Shown here in pieces: positions 45,301 to 53,818 of a DNA stretch of 64,000 nucleotides; the stretch's first letter is position 1; every line of letters starts with the position of its first letter. Under the pieces are notes generated by a model. The model was given only the letters and a program-made list of their open reading frames with translations. It had not been told where the DNA came from and searched no databases. Source of the DNA: Turritopsis dohrnii (Eukaryota > Cnidaria > Hydrozoa > Anthoathecata > Oceaniidae); contig BQMF02000031.1 in assembly GCA_027922465.2 (NCBI GenBank), positions 868,001 through 932,000 of the forward strand, written 5' to 3'. Position numbers and translations under genes: made by a program.

Positions 45301-48300
45301 TCAAAGCCAAGTCAACGTGTAATATAAAACTAACAATAATGATAAAAACAAAACGTTATTCCTATTAGTTCATCAGCCAAAAAAAGTCACGTTCGATTGG
45401 GGTTGCAATGTATTTGCTTCGAATTCACGTCGCACACAAAAAAAGAAATAATTTCGCTCACAACTCAATCTACCATTTTGCGTGACTTACAAACAAACAA
45501 ACAAACAAACAGACAGACAGACGGAGAATCGGCTATTAATATATAGATGTAAGAACAGAAAGACATTTACAAAATTTACAAGGAAATGTAAAAATTTGCA
45601 TAGCAACGGTGCCCGTTTTCCCTAGCAACAGCATTATTTCACTAACGTAACTGTTTTATTTACAATCCAGCAAATTATTGTTGCTCGTTGAAATTCCTTG
45701 AGTGATGTAAACATAAGGTAGCAAACGTTTTTCTTGTCACTGTGACAAAACGATAAAATAGAAAATGGAAAGATAATAATAATAATATAGTAATAAAAAG
45801 ATAGTAATTTTCACTGACGAGATTTAAAAAAAAAACAACAAAAACTAAATGTGTACACGTTCAAAATTGAGAACGTGAGAACACAAGAAGACATTGCATT
45901 GCAGAATGTTACTCTTGATACGTGTTACCCTAGCGTAACAAGGAGTAAAGCGTAAGAGGTAAAGTGTAACAAAATGTTACTCTAAATGTTACTCTTTTGA
46001 TACGGAGATGTTACGCTAACAAAATTTTGTTACACTAAATGAGTATCAAGTGGTGAGATTTTCTTTCAACTCATAAAAATTCTTCAAAAGCCATGTTCAC
46101 CCCCCTCTGGATTTAAAAATAACCTGACCCCCCACATCAGCTTTCCCCCCCCCCCCCCCCCCCCCCCCCCCCTTTAATGATAAAAATTCCAAAACCCCCA
46201 CCCTCTTTTTTTGTGCAAAATTTCAACTTGGTTGTTCTAAAGCAAAAGTTTTAGGCAATAAAAAACAACTAGAAATCAAATGCCATTCAAAATTCATTCA
46301 AGATAAATTTTAAACTTTTATTTTTACGATGGTAGTATTTTACTAATCTTAATTTCCTTTGGAAAGCAATTTTTTAAACATAATATAGGAGAAATGAAAA
46401 CAATATTAGTACCTTCTTCATCCCTTCTCTTACGTATCACATCTTCCTGAGATGGTTGATGTTCAATGATATCTCCAAAATCATCATCATCTTCATCTAA
46501 GAAGATGAAGATTAAAAGTCCTTGAAGAACACATTACTAAAAAAATCTTCTTCTCATCCAGTTTAGAAAGGATTTTCTAATCAAATTTGAAAAATTAAAA
46601 CACAAACAGTTTTGAGTAAAACCTTCAAATAAATGAATATTAAAAATAAACAATTATCTTCAAGTATCTTTGATGAACAAAGGACATTACCTCTATTACG
46701 CCTCTGTTCTCTAATTAAGGGTCGATCTGCCTCTGCACTAGCTCTTCTAAGAAGTCTTCTAAATCCATCATCTTAAATAAAGAAGAGAAAGATTCAAATT
46801 TGATAAATGGTTGTCTACATGATAAACATTAGTTTAATAAATTGAACAGGCCTTTATCTCATTCAATCTTAATACTTGGGGGATTCAGATAGAATTAATA
46901 TAAAAACAAGTCATATTTTTTTGTGATAAAAACTCAGATTATATATTGACATTAAAGGTTTCAATTGATGAAACAATGTATATACATCCATTCACTACTA
47001 ATAACAAAAATATTAGCTAACGAAATAAGACAATAGATATATTTCTATACATAACTATAATACAACAAGTAAGAACAACAAAAGAACAGTGAAACATTAA
47101 ACTTTCAATTTTATGCATTTCAAAGGAAAGGAAAAGAATGGAGTTACTCAAGTAACCACCAAATAGATGAGAAGGTAACAATCCATGTGCTTTTTTAAAA
47201 TTTATAATCTCTTTTCTAAATATTATAGGCTTTATTGCAGTTCACTCCAAAACTTTCTTTAAACCTGCAATTTTAAAAACGATTTCTGACATGTTCTTCA
47301 CAGGACATGATATAGTTGTGTTTTTTTAAATTGCAGAAAGAACGGGGCAATGGTTACAGGATTGAACTGCAAGTAAATCTATTATATATTGGAAATTAAA
47401 AGAATAAAGCATAAACACAACATGAAAACAAGAATATTCTTTGATAAAATGGTAACAGGGATGTCATTTGGGGATTTGAACACCAGCACATTCATCTGTT
47501 TCTACTCCAGTTTCTTCAAGTAATTGTTTTTTAGATTTTGGATATCCTTCCAAAATGCAATTAACAATATCATTTGTAATACGCTTCCTTTTTTTCCATT
47601 GTGAGATCATGAATTCTTTTCTTTTACATAATTTTATTCGATCTTCCTTTGTCACTAAGACAGTGCCTGATTTTAATTTGGATATCCGTTGCTCAATTTC
47701 ATGGTTTTCAGCCAATAATTTTTTTATAGTTATTTTCGCATTTTCTGTTGATATCATATTGCTAAAAGTTCTTATCTCTTGTTCTTGGGATTCTATCTCC
47801 TTTTGCAGTTTATTTACATTTTCCTGCAAAAGATTTGCATTCATATCGAGTTCTTTAATTTCCTTTTCATTGTAATCTCCAAACCTTTCCTGTGAGGGTG
47901 AATAAACTTTCTGCTTTCCATACGTTTTCTCGACAATCTTGTCTTGCTCTGCTAACGCTTCTAAAGTTTTTACAACAACTGTCTTCCCAAATTCTTTATG
48001 CAAATTATTAAATATATCTACTGCACTATATGGCCTATTTTGATCCTCCAGATACTTCAGAATACTGCTTTCAGGATCCCTTTTCTTGCTCATTTTAATT
48101 TCGAAAATACAAGTTTTCCCTCCAGTTCGGTCAATTCTGAGAATTCAGAAAAAATGGCGGCACTGCACTCCGACCAGGAGACCAGAGGAGACACATTGTT
48201 CTAATTATATTGGGATCGTAAAGAACACTGCGCCTGAGAGATCATAAAAAAAGAACAAAAACTGATGATTCAGGGAGGTGTGAACTAGATTTATTTTGTT

Positions 48301-48970
48301 CAACTGCCCCACACAATGTTGTAAATCCATGCAATTTTGGTCACATATACCCCAAAAACGATATTTTCGTTTGTATTCCCGATTTTCAGGAGGTGCAAGC
48401 GATAGAAAATTTGGAAACAATAATTAAGGATATGATGACATGTGTACAGGATTCTTTGATTAGTCCAAGTACTAATAAACGAAAGTCTATAGTATAATTC
48501 TAATTCAGAAAAACTGTTACAAAAAAGCACCAACATTAAGCTTTCATTGATTGATTATATAAACGATGAATGTTCTCTCCGTAGGGTAAACGTCTGTCTA
48601 GCCCGCCCAACAGTCATCTTTACCTTTCTAAATTGGGCCTTGTTTATACTAGCCTAACTATACATAGTGCTTGTTCTGTACAACATCATGAACGTACAAT
48701 TATATTTTAACATCACTTGGGACATTGCGAAAGGGAGCAAGTAATTATAACTGACGTAACTTTCGGACTCATCAAAATCAAGGAAGAATAGAAAATTTAT
48801 ATTTCTAACGAGTTTTGTAAATTCTAGAAAAGAAGCGAAAAGAGCATATCCTTTTTAGCGTTTTTGCAACGCAGCAAGCTTTACTTACCTTCACTTACGC
48901 GTTCAGAGACGCTTTGGCCAATTGAGCCAAACACCCCAATCACGATTATTGTTAAAATGTACACTTTCAT
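30324..48970 (-). CDS. Secreted WSC-domain protein with cysteine modules and a GSG/dibasic repeat array
   Basis: Coding exons (high to low): 48889-48970, 46691-46771, 46413-46496, 40399-40440, 40148-40207, 39855-39937, 39531-39584, 39329-39410, 38803-39152, 38347-38655, 37888-37923, 37758-37799, 37577-37615, 37202-37333, 36459-36944, 35770-36178, 35624-35674, 35290-35556, 35047-35175, 34950-34961, 34783-34809, 34676-34696, 34529-34549, 34282-34407, 33927-34127, 32825-33853, 32606-32644, 32394-32533, 32094-32181, then 31463-31710 or 30324-30718. All phases agree (1,589 or 1,638 residues). A signal peptide (MKVYILTIIVIGVFG) precedes acidic, KR-rich mini-exons. Residues ~190-790 hold seven C-x-C-x3-C-x-P-x2-V-x5-P-C-x-C modules and Pro/Ser/Thr-rich linkers; ~807-896 a WSC domain (YQGCFRD, FAGVQYGYLCFCGN); ~1076-1418 the GSG array; ~1431-1478 an acidic Ser-Gly stretch. 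Likely an extracellular proteoglycan-like precursor; family not recognised. Confidence 0.78.
30761..31150. mobile_element. 390-bp MITE between two alternative last exons
   Basis: TAAAGTTTATGTCAACCGAT, extended by TTGGCAGTTCGAAC, has an inverted partner GTTCGAACTGGCAAATCGGT ending at 31150 (34 bp with two mismatches). The interior is non-coding. It lies in the intron just upstream of exon 30324-30718 of the secreted-protein gene. Confidence 0.8.
32325..32825. repeat. Intronic minisatellites
   Basis: ACAATGTTGGGCGTAGATAA is repeated three times at 32325-32390, abutting the donor of exon 32394-32533. A 19-20-bp unit (GACCACGAAAGAATAGAAAA and variants with CACCACGATAG) is repeated about six times at 32700-32822, abutting the donor of the array exon. 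Both are in introns of the secreted-protein gene. Confidence 0.85.
33105..33690 (-). repeat. 84-bp coding tandem repeat (28-residue units)
   Basis: The exon repeats with an 84-bp period (for example GGAACGTTTCGTTTT at 33141 and 33225). The 28-residue unit is KRSxHVGSGGGDRR followed by KRxALEGSGASLKT. There are about six full units plus degenerate ones towards the C-terminus. Alternation of AAFEGSGAT and SALEGSGAS gives a 168-bp higher-order period. Each half-unit has one GSG and is bounded by KR or RRKR. Confidence 0.92.
41452..43380 (+). CDS. Single-pass membrane protein with SH3- and tyrosine-type signalling tail
   Basis: Six exons with GT-AG junctions and matching phases: 41452-41605, 41727-41817, 41898-41969, 42058-42095, 42181-42315, 42395-43380 (491 residues). 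Residues 1-52 have no signal peptide but an N-glycosylation sequon (NLTT). Residues about 53-77 (LWIWILTTMGVTLISMSV...) form one transmembrane helix, followed by a positively charged KLVKW. The tail is Arg/Lys/Ser-rich and carries RPLPPLP (~236, a class I SH3 ligand consensus) and tyrosine motifs: TLYSELYNL (~366), GYIQL (~386), SLYAKIP (~421), HIYQR (~468) and CYIKI (~483). Probably a type III plasma-membrane signalling adaptor (inference). It lies entirely within a 6-kb intron of the secreted-protein gene, on the opposite strand. I do not recognise the family. Confidence 0.68.
43381..44477. other. 3' flank of the adaptor gene, no other gene
   Basis: AAACGT is repeated three times right after the stop (43373-43391). 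The small frames at 43547-43780 and 44139-44381 lack supported domains and are probably non-coding. Confidence 0.4.
44701..45548. mobile_element. Unclassified element ending GAATCGGCTATTAATATATA
   Basis: It begins TATTAATACTAGACGCCAAG and ends after CAAACAAACAGACAGACAGA with GAGAATCGGCTATTAATATA. A shorter copy with the same right end, and the same CGCCGCCCATGT near its left, is at 52835-52965. TATATTAATA is shared in inverted form by both ends. No protein is encoded. Confidence 0.55.
45911..46053. mobile_element. Small inverted-repeat element (TTGATAC ends)
   Basis: CTTGATAC at 45914 and GTATCAAG at 46046 are inverted. TGTTACYCTA and GTAACA words recur throughout in both orientations, so the segment could fold into a multi-branched stem. 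Confidence 0.5.
47464..48093 (-). CDS. PSMC3IP: Homologous-pairing protein 2 (PSMC3IP/HOP2)
   Basis: An uninterrupted 209-codon frame beginning MSKKRDPESSILKYLEDQNR. The winged-helix domain (~8-70) contains NRPYSAVDIFNNL, VVVKTLEALAEQDKI and YGKQKVYSP, closely matching human NRPYSSQDVF, VVVKTLEQLAQQGKI and YGKQKIY. A leucine-rich coiled coil (~75-140) follows, then the conserved C-terminal WKKRKR, ILEGYPKSKKQ and ETDE. Length equals the family norm (about 217). Known: HOP2 with MND1 promotes strand exchange by DMC1/RAD51 in meiosis. The gene has no introns and lies inside intron 1 of the secreted-protein gene, same strand, so it may be an old retrocopy or an intron-poor gene. All key blocks are intact, so it is probably functional. 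Confidence 0.95.
   Translation of the reverse strand: MSKKRDPESSILKYLEDQNRPYSAVDIFNNLHKEFGKTVVVKTLEALAEQDKIVEKTYGKQKVYSPSQERFGDYNEKEIKELDMNANLLQENVNKLQKEIESQEQEIRTFSNMISTENAKITIKKLLAENHEIEQRISKLKSGTVLVTKEDRIKLCKRKEFMISQWKKRKRITNDIVNCILEGYPKSKKQLLEETGVETDECAGVQIPK
48151..48161 (+). promoter_or_regulatory. YY1-type motif AAAATGGCGGC upstream of HOP2
   Basis: AAAATGGCGGC matches the core of the metazoan YY1 site (AANATGGCGGC) and lies about 60 bp upstream of the HOP2 start codon on the opposite strand. Placement near a transcription start is typical. Function is inferred from the match alone. Confidence 0.35.
48205..48888. other. 5' flank of HOP2, intron 1 of the secreted-protein gene
   Basis: No further gene or repeat recognised. 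Signal-peptide exon 48889-48970 follows on the minus strand. Confidence 0.4.
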
Positions 48971-49762
48971 TCCATCGACTGACCAGCTACTTCAATATAA
49001 TGCAAAACATTTGCAGATATTTTACAATTTTTTTTCTACAAAAAAACTCGAATTAGTTCTTCGATTTTGCGAGCTCGGCAGCTTTCTGCAGATTTGGAGC
49101 TGTAACGTTTTCAGTTCATTCAAGCGTATCATGTATCCACTCAACCGTAATGTTCGAGTTCGTCTTCGTAAATAACGTCACTTATGAATACAACTGATTT
49201 GCATTAAATTGGTAAGCCTATGGTTATTTCTGCGTTTACGAATAAATTTTAAGCAAACTAATTTGTTCAATTGGCAATTATGACATATTTACTGAGTTAG
49301 TGAAAGGTTCGAACGGTTGTGAAGTAAAAGAAATCGTTTCTATTATACTAAAAATTTAAAAATTATCATTATTCATGTTTAAGATTATTCTTGGTTCGCT
49401 CTCGAGGATGCGTATTGAAATACTTTTATTTAGCTACAAGTTTGAGATAAAAATTTGATAAAAACATGCAGAGAAAGCATCCACCACAAACAAACAAACA
49501 AACAAATAAACATGTTTGAATTTGCACACAGTTTTGGAATGTAGGAGGATGGAACATATGGGAGAGGTTCATCATTTTTTCCTTAGGCTGATAATAATCA
49601 TTAGCAAGTTCCCTCGAAATTTTCCTGAAGGCGTGTATTTTTCATTACCAGAGCGAGAATCACAAAAAAAATAACCGTTGTACATACATTAAGTGGCCAC
49701 CCAGTGCTACAGAGTGGTGGACATCTGAACGGGAGGGTGGGGTGAAACACAAAGTTGTGCTA
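48971..49762. other. 5' flank of the secreted-protein gene, no gene seen
   Basis: It contains the likely promoter of the minus-strand gene, immediately right of its start codon. AAACAAACAAACAAAC simple repeat at 49491-49507. Nothing else supported. Confidence 0.4.
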
Positions 49763-49926
49763 CAGAGGCGTAGTTAGGGTCAGTCAAAAAAAGTGGAGGA
49801 GTTCAACATTATGATATTTCTTTTCAGTCTTAAGTATCGATTAGGTTACTTGCACGCTTTCCTTTTCTACCCTAAATGACTTAACTCTCCTCCACAAATT
49901 TTGACTGACCTCTGGCTACGCCTCTG
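49763..49926. mobile_element. 164-bp hAT-like MITE
   Basis: CAGAGGCGTAGTTAGGGTCA and its inverted partner (ending TGGCTACGCCTCTG) form TIRs of about 40 bp, with a shared GTCAGTCAAAA block and GGAGGAG. The CAGAGGCGTAG start is typical of hAT elements. An 8-bp duplication is not exact (TGCTA is shared). Confidence 0.75.
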
Positions 49927-50001
49927 TGCTATACCGACTAACAGCATCGATTTACAGGTCGCGCCCATATGCATACTTGTGGCCAGAAAAAAATCTTAGC
50001 C

Positions 50002-50954
50002 TACCTTATCGGACAAAACTTAGTCGGACAAAATTTTAGTCGGACGAAAATATTAGTCGGACAAAATTTTAGTCACCTCCAAATATTTTAGTCACTTTCG
50101 TCCGACTAATAATTTTGTCCGAATAAAATTTTGGTCCTTTTCTAAAATTTCATAACTTACTAAATTTTCGATAAGGATTATTGAAAAGCGTGTGGAAGTG
50201 CGCCGATTACTCTAAGTTCTAGGTGTGTATAGGAAAACGAGAGAAAAGGCATGTTTAATAACAGTTTTTGCCGATGTGAAAAACATATGTCCAACAAAAT
50301 CATCTTACCACGACGGCACAATTCTGCTGTCGGAAAAAAATCCTAATTAAAAGGCTTGTAGTATAATTTTATTTTTATCAGTTTATCAATATAAAAATCT
50401 GTTTTGGTTACTGCATTGGCTTCAGGCATTTCTTCTATTATGACTATCTTCTTCATTTTGTTTTGAACTACCTTGCTATCACTTTCATGGGAAGTTTCTG
50501 TTATTACCGGTGCTTTTCTCTTTTCCTGTGGATTCCTTCCTGGAATAAGTGAGGCTATAAAAAACGTCCAATCTGTTTACGAAATGGTCGAGAATCCCTT
50601 TAGAGCGTAAAGAATAAACAATGAACATCATGAATACGAGCGTTAATATTATTTATCAAAACACTTTACCACTTTAGAAATTGTTTATTTATGACCAAGT
50701 CATGTAAAAATATTGTATTCGTTGGTGAGAGCAAAAAGAAAAGTCATAAAGAAATTATAAATATTGAAAATTTTGTAATTAAACTGATAAGAAGAAGAAT
50801 TTTGAAAAAAAATGATTTGGACCAAATATTTAGTCGGACATAATAATTAGTCGGACAAAATTTTAGTCGGACAAAATTATTAGTCGGACAAAATTTTAGT
50901 CACTTCCAAAAAATTTAGTCACTTTTGTCCGACTAAGTTTTGTCCAATAAGGTA
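50002..50954. mobile_element. GTCCGACTAA element, copy 2 (complete ends)
   Basis: Ends CCTTATCGGACAAAACTTAG and the inverted CTAAGTTTTGTCCAATAAGG, flanked by TA at 50002-50003 and 50953-50954. AAATTTTAGTCGGAC words are repeated near both ends. The interior is nearly identical, in reverse complement, to 17945-18857. Non-coding. TA target and clean ends indicate a non-autonomous Tc1/mariner-like element with recent activity. Confidence 0.85.
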
Positions 50955-51133
50955 GAAGCATTTCGAAAGAAAGCGAATATTTTTGCAAAAAGACAGAGAA
51001 CTGCAAACTTCTCCAGTACAGTAGGCGCTCGAACTTTCTCCCGGTCACTTCATCAGCAGCATATTTTATCATGTTTTCTCGAACTTCTTTCTTCATCTCC
51101 ATTTCAAAATTTTTGAAAAAGGAACGTTCGATC
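50955..51133 (-). pseudogene. Exon-like fragment interrupted by the GTCCGACTAA element
   Basis: On the minus strand a pyrimidine tract and a TTAG acceptor (51134-51137) are followed by an open frame reading IERSFFKNFEMEMKKEVREN, MIKYAADEVTGRKFERLLYW and on to the MITE boundary. Composition and phase look exonic. It resembles, weakly, the charged terminal exon at 31463-31710 (KKVRDEIEKTARD). It may be the remains of a neighbouring or duplicated gene cut by the insertion. Not identified. Confidence 0.3.
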
Positions 51134-51398
51134 TAAAAAAGAAAACTATCAAATGTTTACATTTCTCATCAAAAGTCATCATTTCAAACATCATGTCTTT
51201 CGAGCCGAAGCTCATAATCAATATTTTTACGAATCTCGTAAATCTAGACCTTTTGTTGTCTCTAACTTTTTCGTCAGTCCCCTATGGAATTCGAGATAAC
51301 GAGTGTCGACTGTGTTAATGTACATGAATTCGAATTTCAATTTTATTTCCCATCCCTTTGGTGCCCTCACTCACTAAAGCCTACAGTCTTGAGTATAT

Positions 51399-52112
51399 TA
51401 CCGTAATTATTCTAATTTAGTGCGTCCTCTAATTAATGCAAATGACCTTTTTTCGAAAATTGAACAATTTTTTTCCCTCTTATTATTAGTGCGGGTGGTG
51501 GAATGTGGGCAATTTTCAATTTTCCTCTTATTTAGTGCGGGAAGGGTCAAACTTTCCTCAGTGCAGGTTGAGAGTTTTCCAATCAGAAGGAAAATTTATA
51601 AGTTTCTTTTTTATCATTTTTTTCGTATCAGAAGCTTTACAACATAAATGGCACGTCAGATGAAATGGCGTTTGTAAGCTTTCTCCACCCAATCAATCAT
51701 ATGTTGGCCAAACGTGCATTTCCTCTTATTTAGTGCGACAATGATAAAATTTTCCTCTAATTATTAGTGCGGTCTTGAGTTGATGGTAATTAGGGAGATT
51801 CGTAAACTCGACGAGCCTGTTACACGAAAAAAAACAACAATTACTTGTGAAAATTTTTTTAAAACTGTTCTACTAAAACGATACTTCAGAGATTTAAAGC
51901 CTTAGAAACATCTTTACTTTGCACGCTTATTTCAAGTATTGATGTGAAGTTTCTAATGACTTTGTAGGGAAAAATTCACGAACAACTCTACTAAGTTAAA
52001 AACAATTCCCTACAAATTTATAGAAAAATAGTTTCGTGTAAACGAAACATGATTTTTCCGAATCCCGCTAATTGTCCTCTCTATTTTTTGGTGAATTAGA
52101 ATAATTACGGTA
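51399..52112. mobile_element. 714-bp TACCGTAAT-type MITE with TAGTGCG repeats
   Basis: TACCGTAATTATTCTAATTT is inverted at the right end (GAATTAGAATAATTACGGTA), with TA at both tips. TTAGTGCG preceded by TCTTATTA or CTCTAATTA recurs at about 51418, 51488, 51534, 51732 and 51767. No gene inside. Confidence 0.85.
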
Positions 52113-52554
52113 TTCGCTAGGTAATATAAATAACTGATGATAACATGATAAGCATAGTGCCTTTAAAGAAGTATGAAAGTGAAAATTTGAAATTCTACTC
52201 TAATGAGGCAGACTGACTGACTAACTGGCTGAAGGCCGGTTTACACGTAAAAAGTCTTGAAAAATTTTTCTTTTAAGCAGGTGTTTTAAAGCTTTAATGA
52301 TGAAGTGTGAACTAAAGGCCGGCGCAAATGCATCCAACATTTCATCCAACATTTTGAACGCGATGTTGGATGAAATGTTGCATAGAAAAAACGTGCATTT
52401 GCATAGTTTCATCCAACATTTTACCTTAAATTAATTTTCGCGGGAATTAATTTTCTCAATCTTTCGGATTTATATATTGTTCTAGAACAATAGTTTTTGT
52501 TATAAAACAATGGGACTCGCGAATCACATATGTTCATTCATTTGACATTTCAAA

Positions 52555-52788
52555 ATGGCGGAAGCAGAAGACTTTGCAACCATGATGGTATTAAATGAAC
52601 TTGTGGATTCGGAAGATGAAAAACCAAAAAGAGGAAAAACGAGAAAATGGGTCAAAAGACGACAAGAAAGAGGTGTTTTCACAAATATTGTTCAAGAACT
52701 AATACTGGAGGATAGAAATGGATTCAGAGAAATGTTCAAGATGGATGTCTCTGATTTCGAATTCATTCTAAACAAAATAGGTGACTTA
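52555..52788 (+). pseudogene. Harbinger transposase N-terminal exon
   Basis: The frame starts MAEAEDFATMMVLNELVDSE, then KRGKTRKWVKRRQERGVFTN, IVQELILEDRNGFREMFKMD, FEFILNKIG, followed by a GTGACT donor-like site. W-[VI]-K-R-R-x2-R-G-x2-x-N-[IL]-[VL]-x-E-L ... D-x2-x-[FY]-[KR]-E-M is the N-terminal signature of HARBI1-like transposases. The catalytic DDE exons are missing, since only about 500 bp of mostly non-coding DNA remains before the right TIR. Confidence 0.6.
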
Positions 52789-52834
52789 ATCTCTTTGGTT
52801 TTGTAACATTCGATTGTCAAAAAAAAAACATTTG

Positions 52835-52965
52835 AAACGCCGCCCATGTTCCGCCTGCGTTGACTTCACGAAAAATAAAATTAAGGAATTGGCGACTTAA
52901 TCTACCTTTTTGCGTGACAGACAAACAAACAGACAAACAGAGAATCGGCTATTAATATATAGATT
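52835..52965. repeat. Short copy of the 44701-45548 repeat
   Basis: ACGCCGCCCATGTTCCGCC at the left and GAATCGGCTATTAATATATA at the right match the ends of the longer copy. Here the middle is deleted to about 130 bp. Confidence 0.7.
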
Positions 52966-53281
52966 CGAAAAGCACTCTTTCTTAGTGCCTTTTTGCACTC
53001 GGCGCAGAGAGAATTTTGATATGTTGGACGAAAACTACCTCAAATGCATCCAACATGAAAAATAGCCAGCGAAACACGGAAGCTTCCTTTGATCTTGCCG
53101 AAAATGTTGGATGAAAGGTTTGACGGCGATCAAACTTCATCCAACATCATCCAACATGATTTTTTTCTTCTTTTTGAATTTTCATAAATTTTGAAACTTC
53201 TCAAATGCGCCCAACATTTCATCCAAAATGAGAAATTTTCGATGTTGGATGAAATGTTGGATGCATTTGCGCCGGCCTCAA

Positions 53282-53818
53282 GAATATTTAGTAGTTCAAA
53301 AGTTACACACATCAACAGTGCACTCTCCTACTACAACATAATTATGCATTGCATAATTTGATATTTTTAATTTGAAATATCAGCGAAAGGAGAAGAAATT
53401 TTCTGTAAAACTGTAAAAAGACTTGTTAATCAACCTTTTGAGCTCTATTATGTACCAAATTATCATTTGTCGTCACAGGTATCCTTAAGCGTAACTTGAG
53501 CGTAAACACGTCATATCACGTGATTAACGGCTTCTGTCTTGGACCTCAGCGCTAATGTTTTTAGTTCAATTATGGCGTATTACGAAGAGAAGGAAGATTA
53601 TTTTTAGTCCCAAACAAGTTTTATTTTCATAAATTTGATTTTTTGAATGAATTTCCAAAATTTAAAAGAAAGTTGTAAGTTGAAACAAGTGTTCATCAAA
53701 TGTGTAGCGATTTTTTAAATGTAATCAATCGAAATTAATATATGCGAGAGAGTAGATAAGAATATCCTGGGCTTCTCTTTCACCATCACAACAGGTTTTT
53801 CATGATAGCAGTGGAATC
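53282..53818. other. No feature recognised
   Basis: AT-rich spacer between the Harbinger and the CAGTGGAATC elements. No convincing frame. Confidence 0.4.

Larger units (their letters stand above)
44480..46260. other. Repeat-rich, C-tract-rich block
   Basis: C-rich tracts lie near both ends (44520-44625 and 46094-46205), including a pure run of 28 C at 46145-46172. Inside are one unclassified element (44701-45548) and a small inverted-repeat element (45911-46053). No coding sequence. It sits in intron 3 of the long minus-strand gene. Confidence 0.5.
52313..53281. mobile_element. PIF/Harbinger element, internally deleted
   Basis: TIRs AGGCCGGCGCAAATGCATCC extend into ATCCAACATTTCATCCAACA, inverted at the right end. 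Flanks TAA/CAA are consistent with a decayed 3-bp duplication. ATGTTGGATG/CATCCAACAT words recur throughout. It holds the first exon of a transposase-type gene (52555-52782) and an inserted piece of another repeat (52835-52965). Confidence 0.8.
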
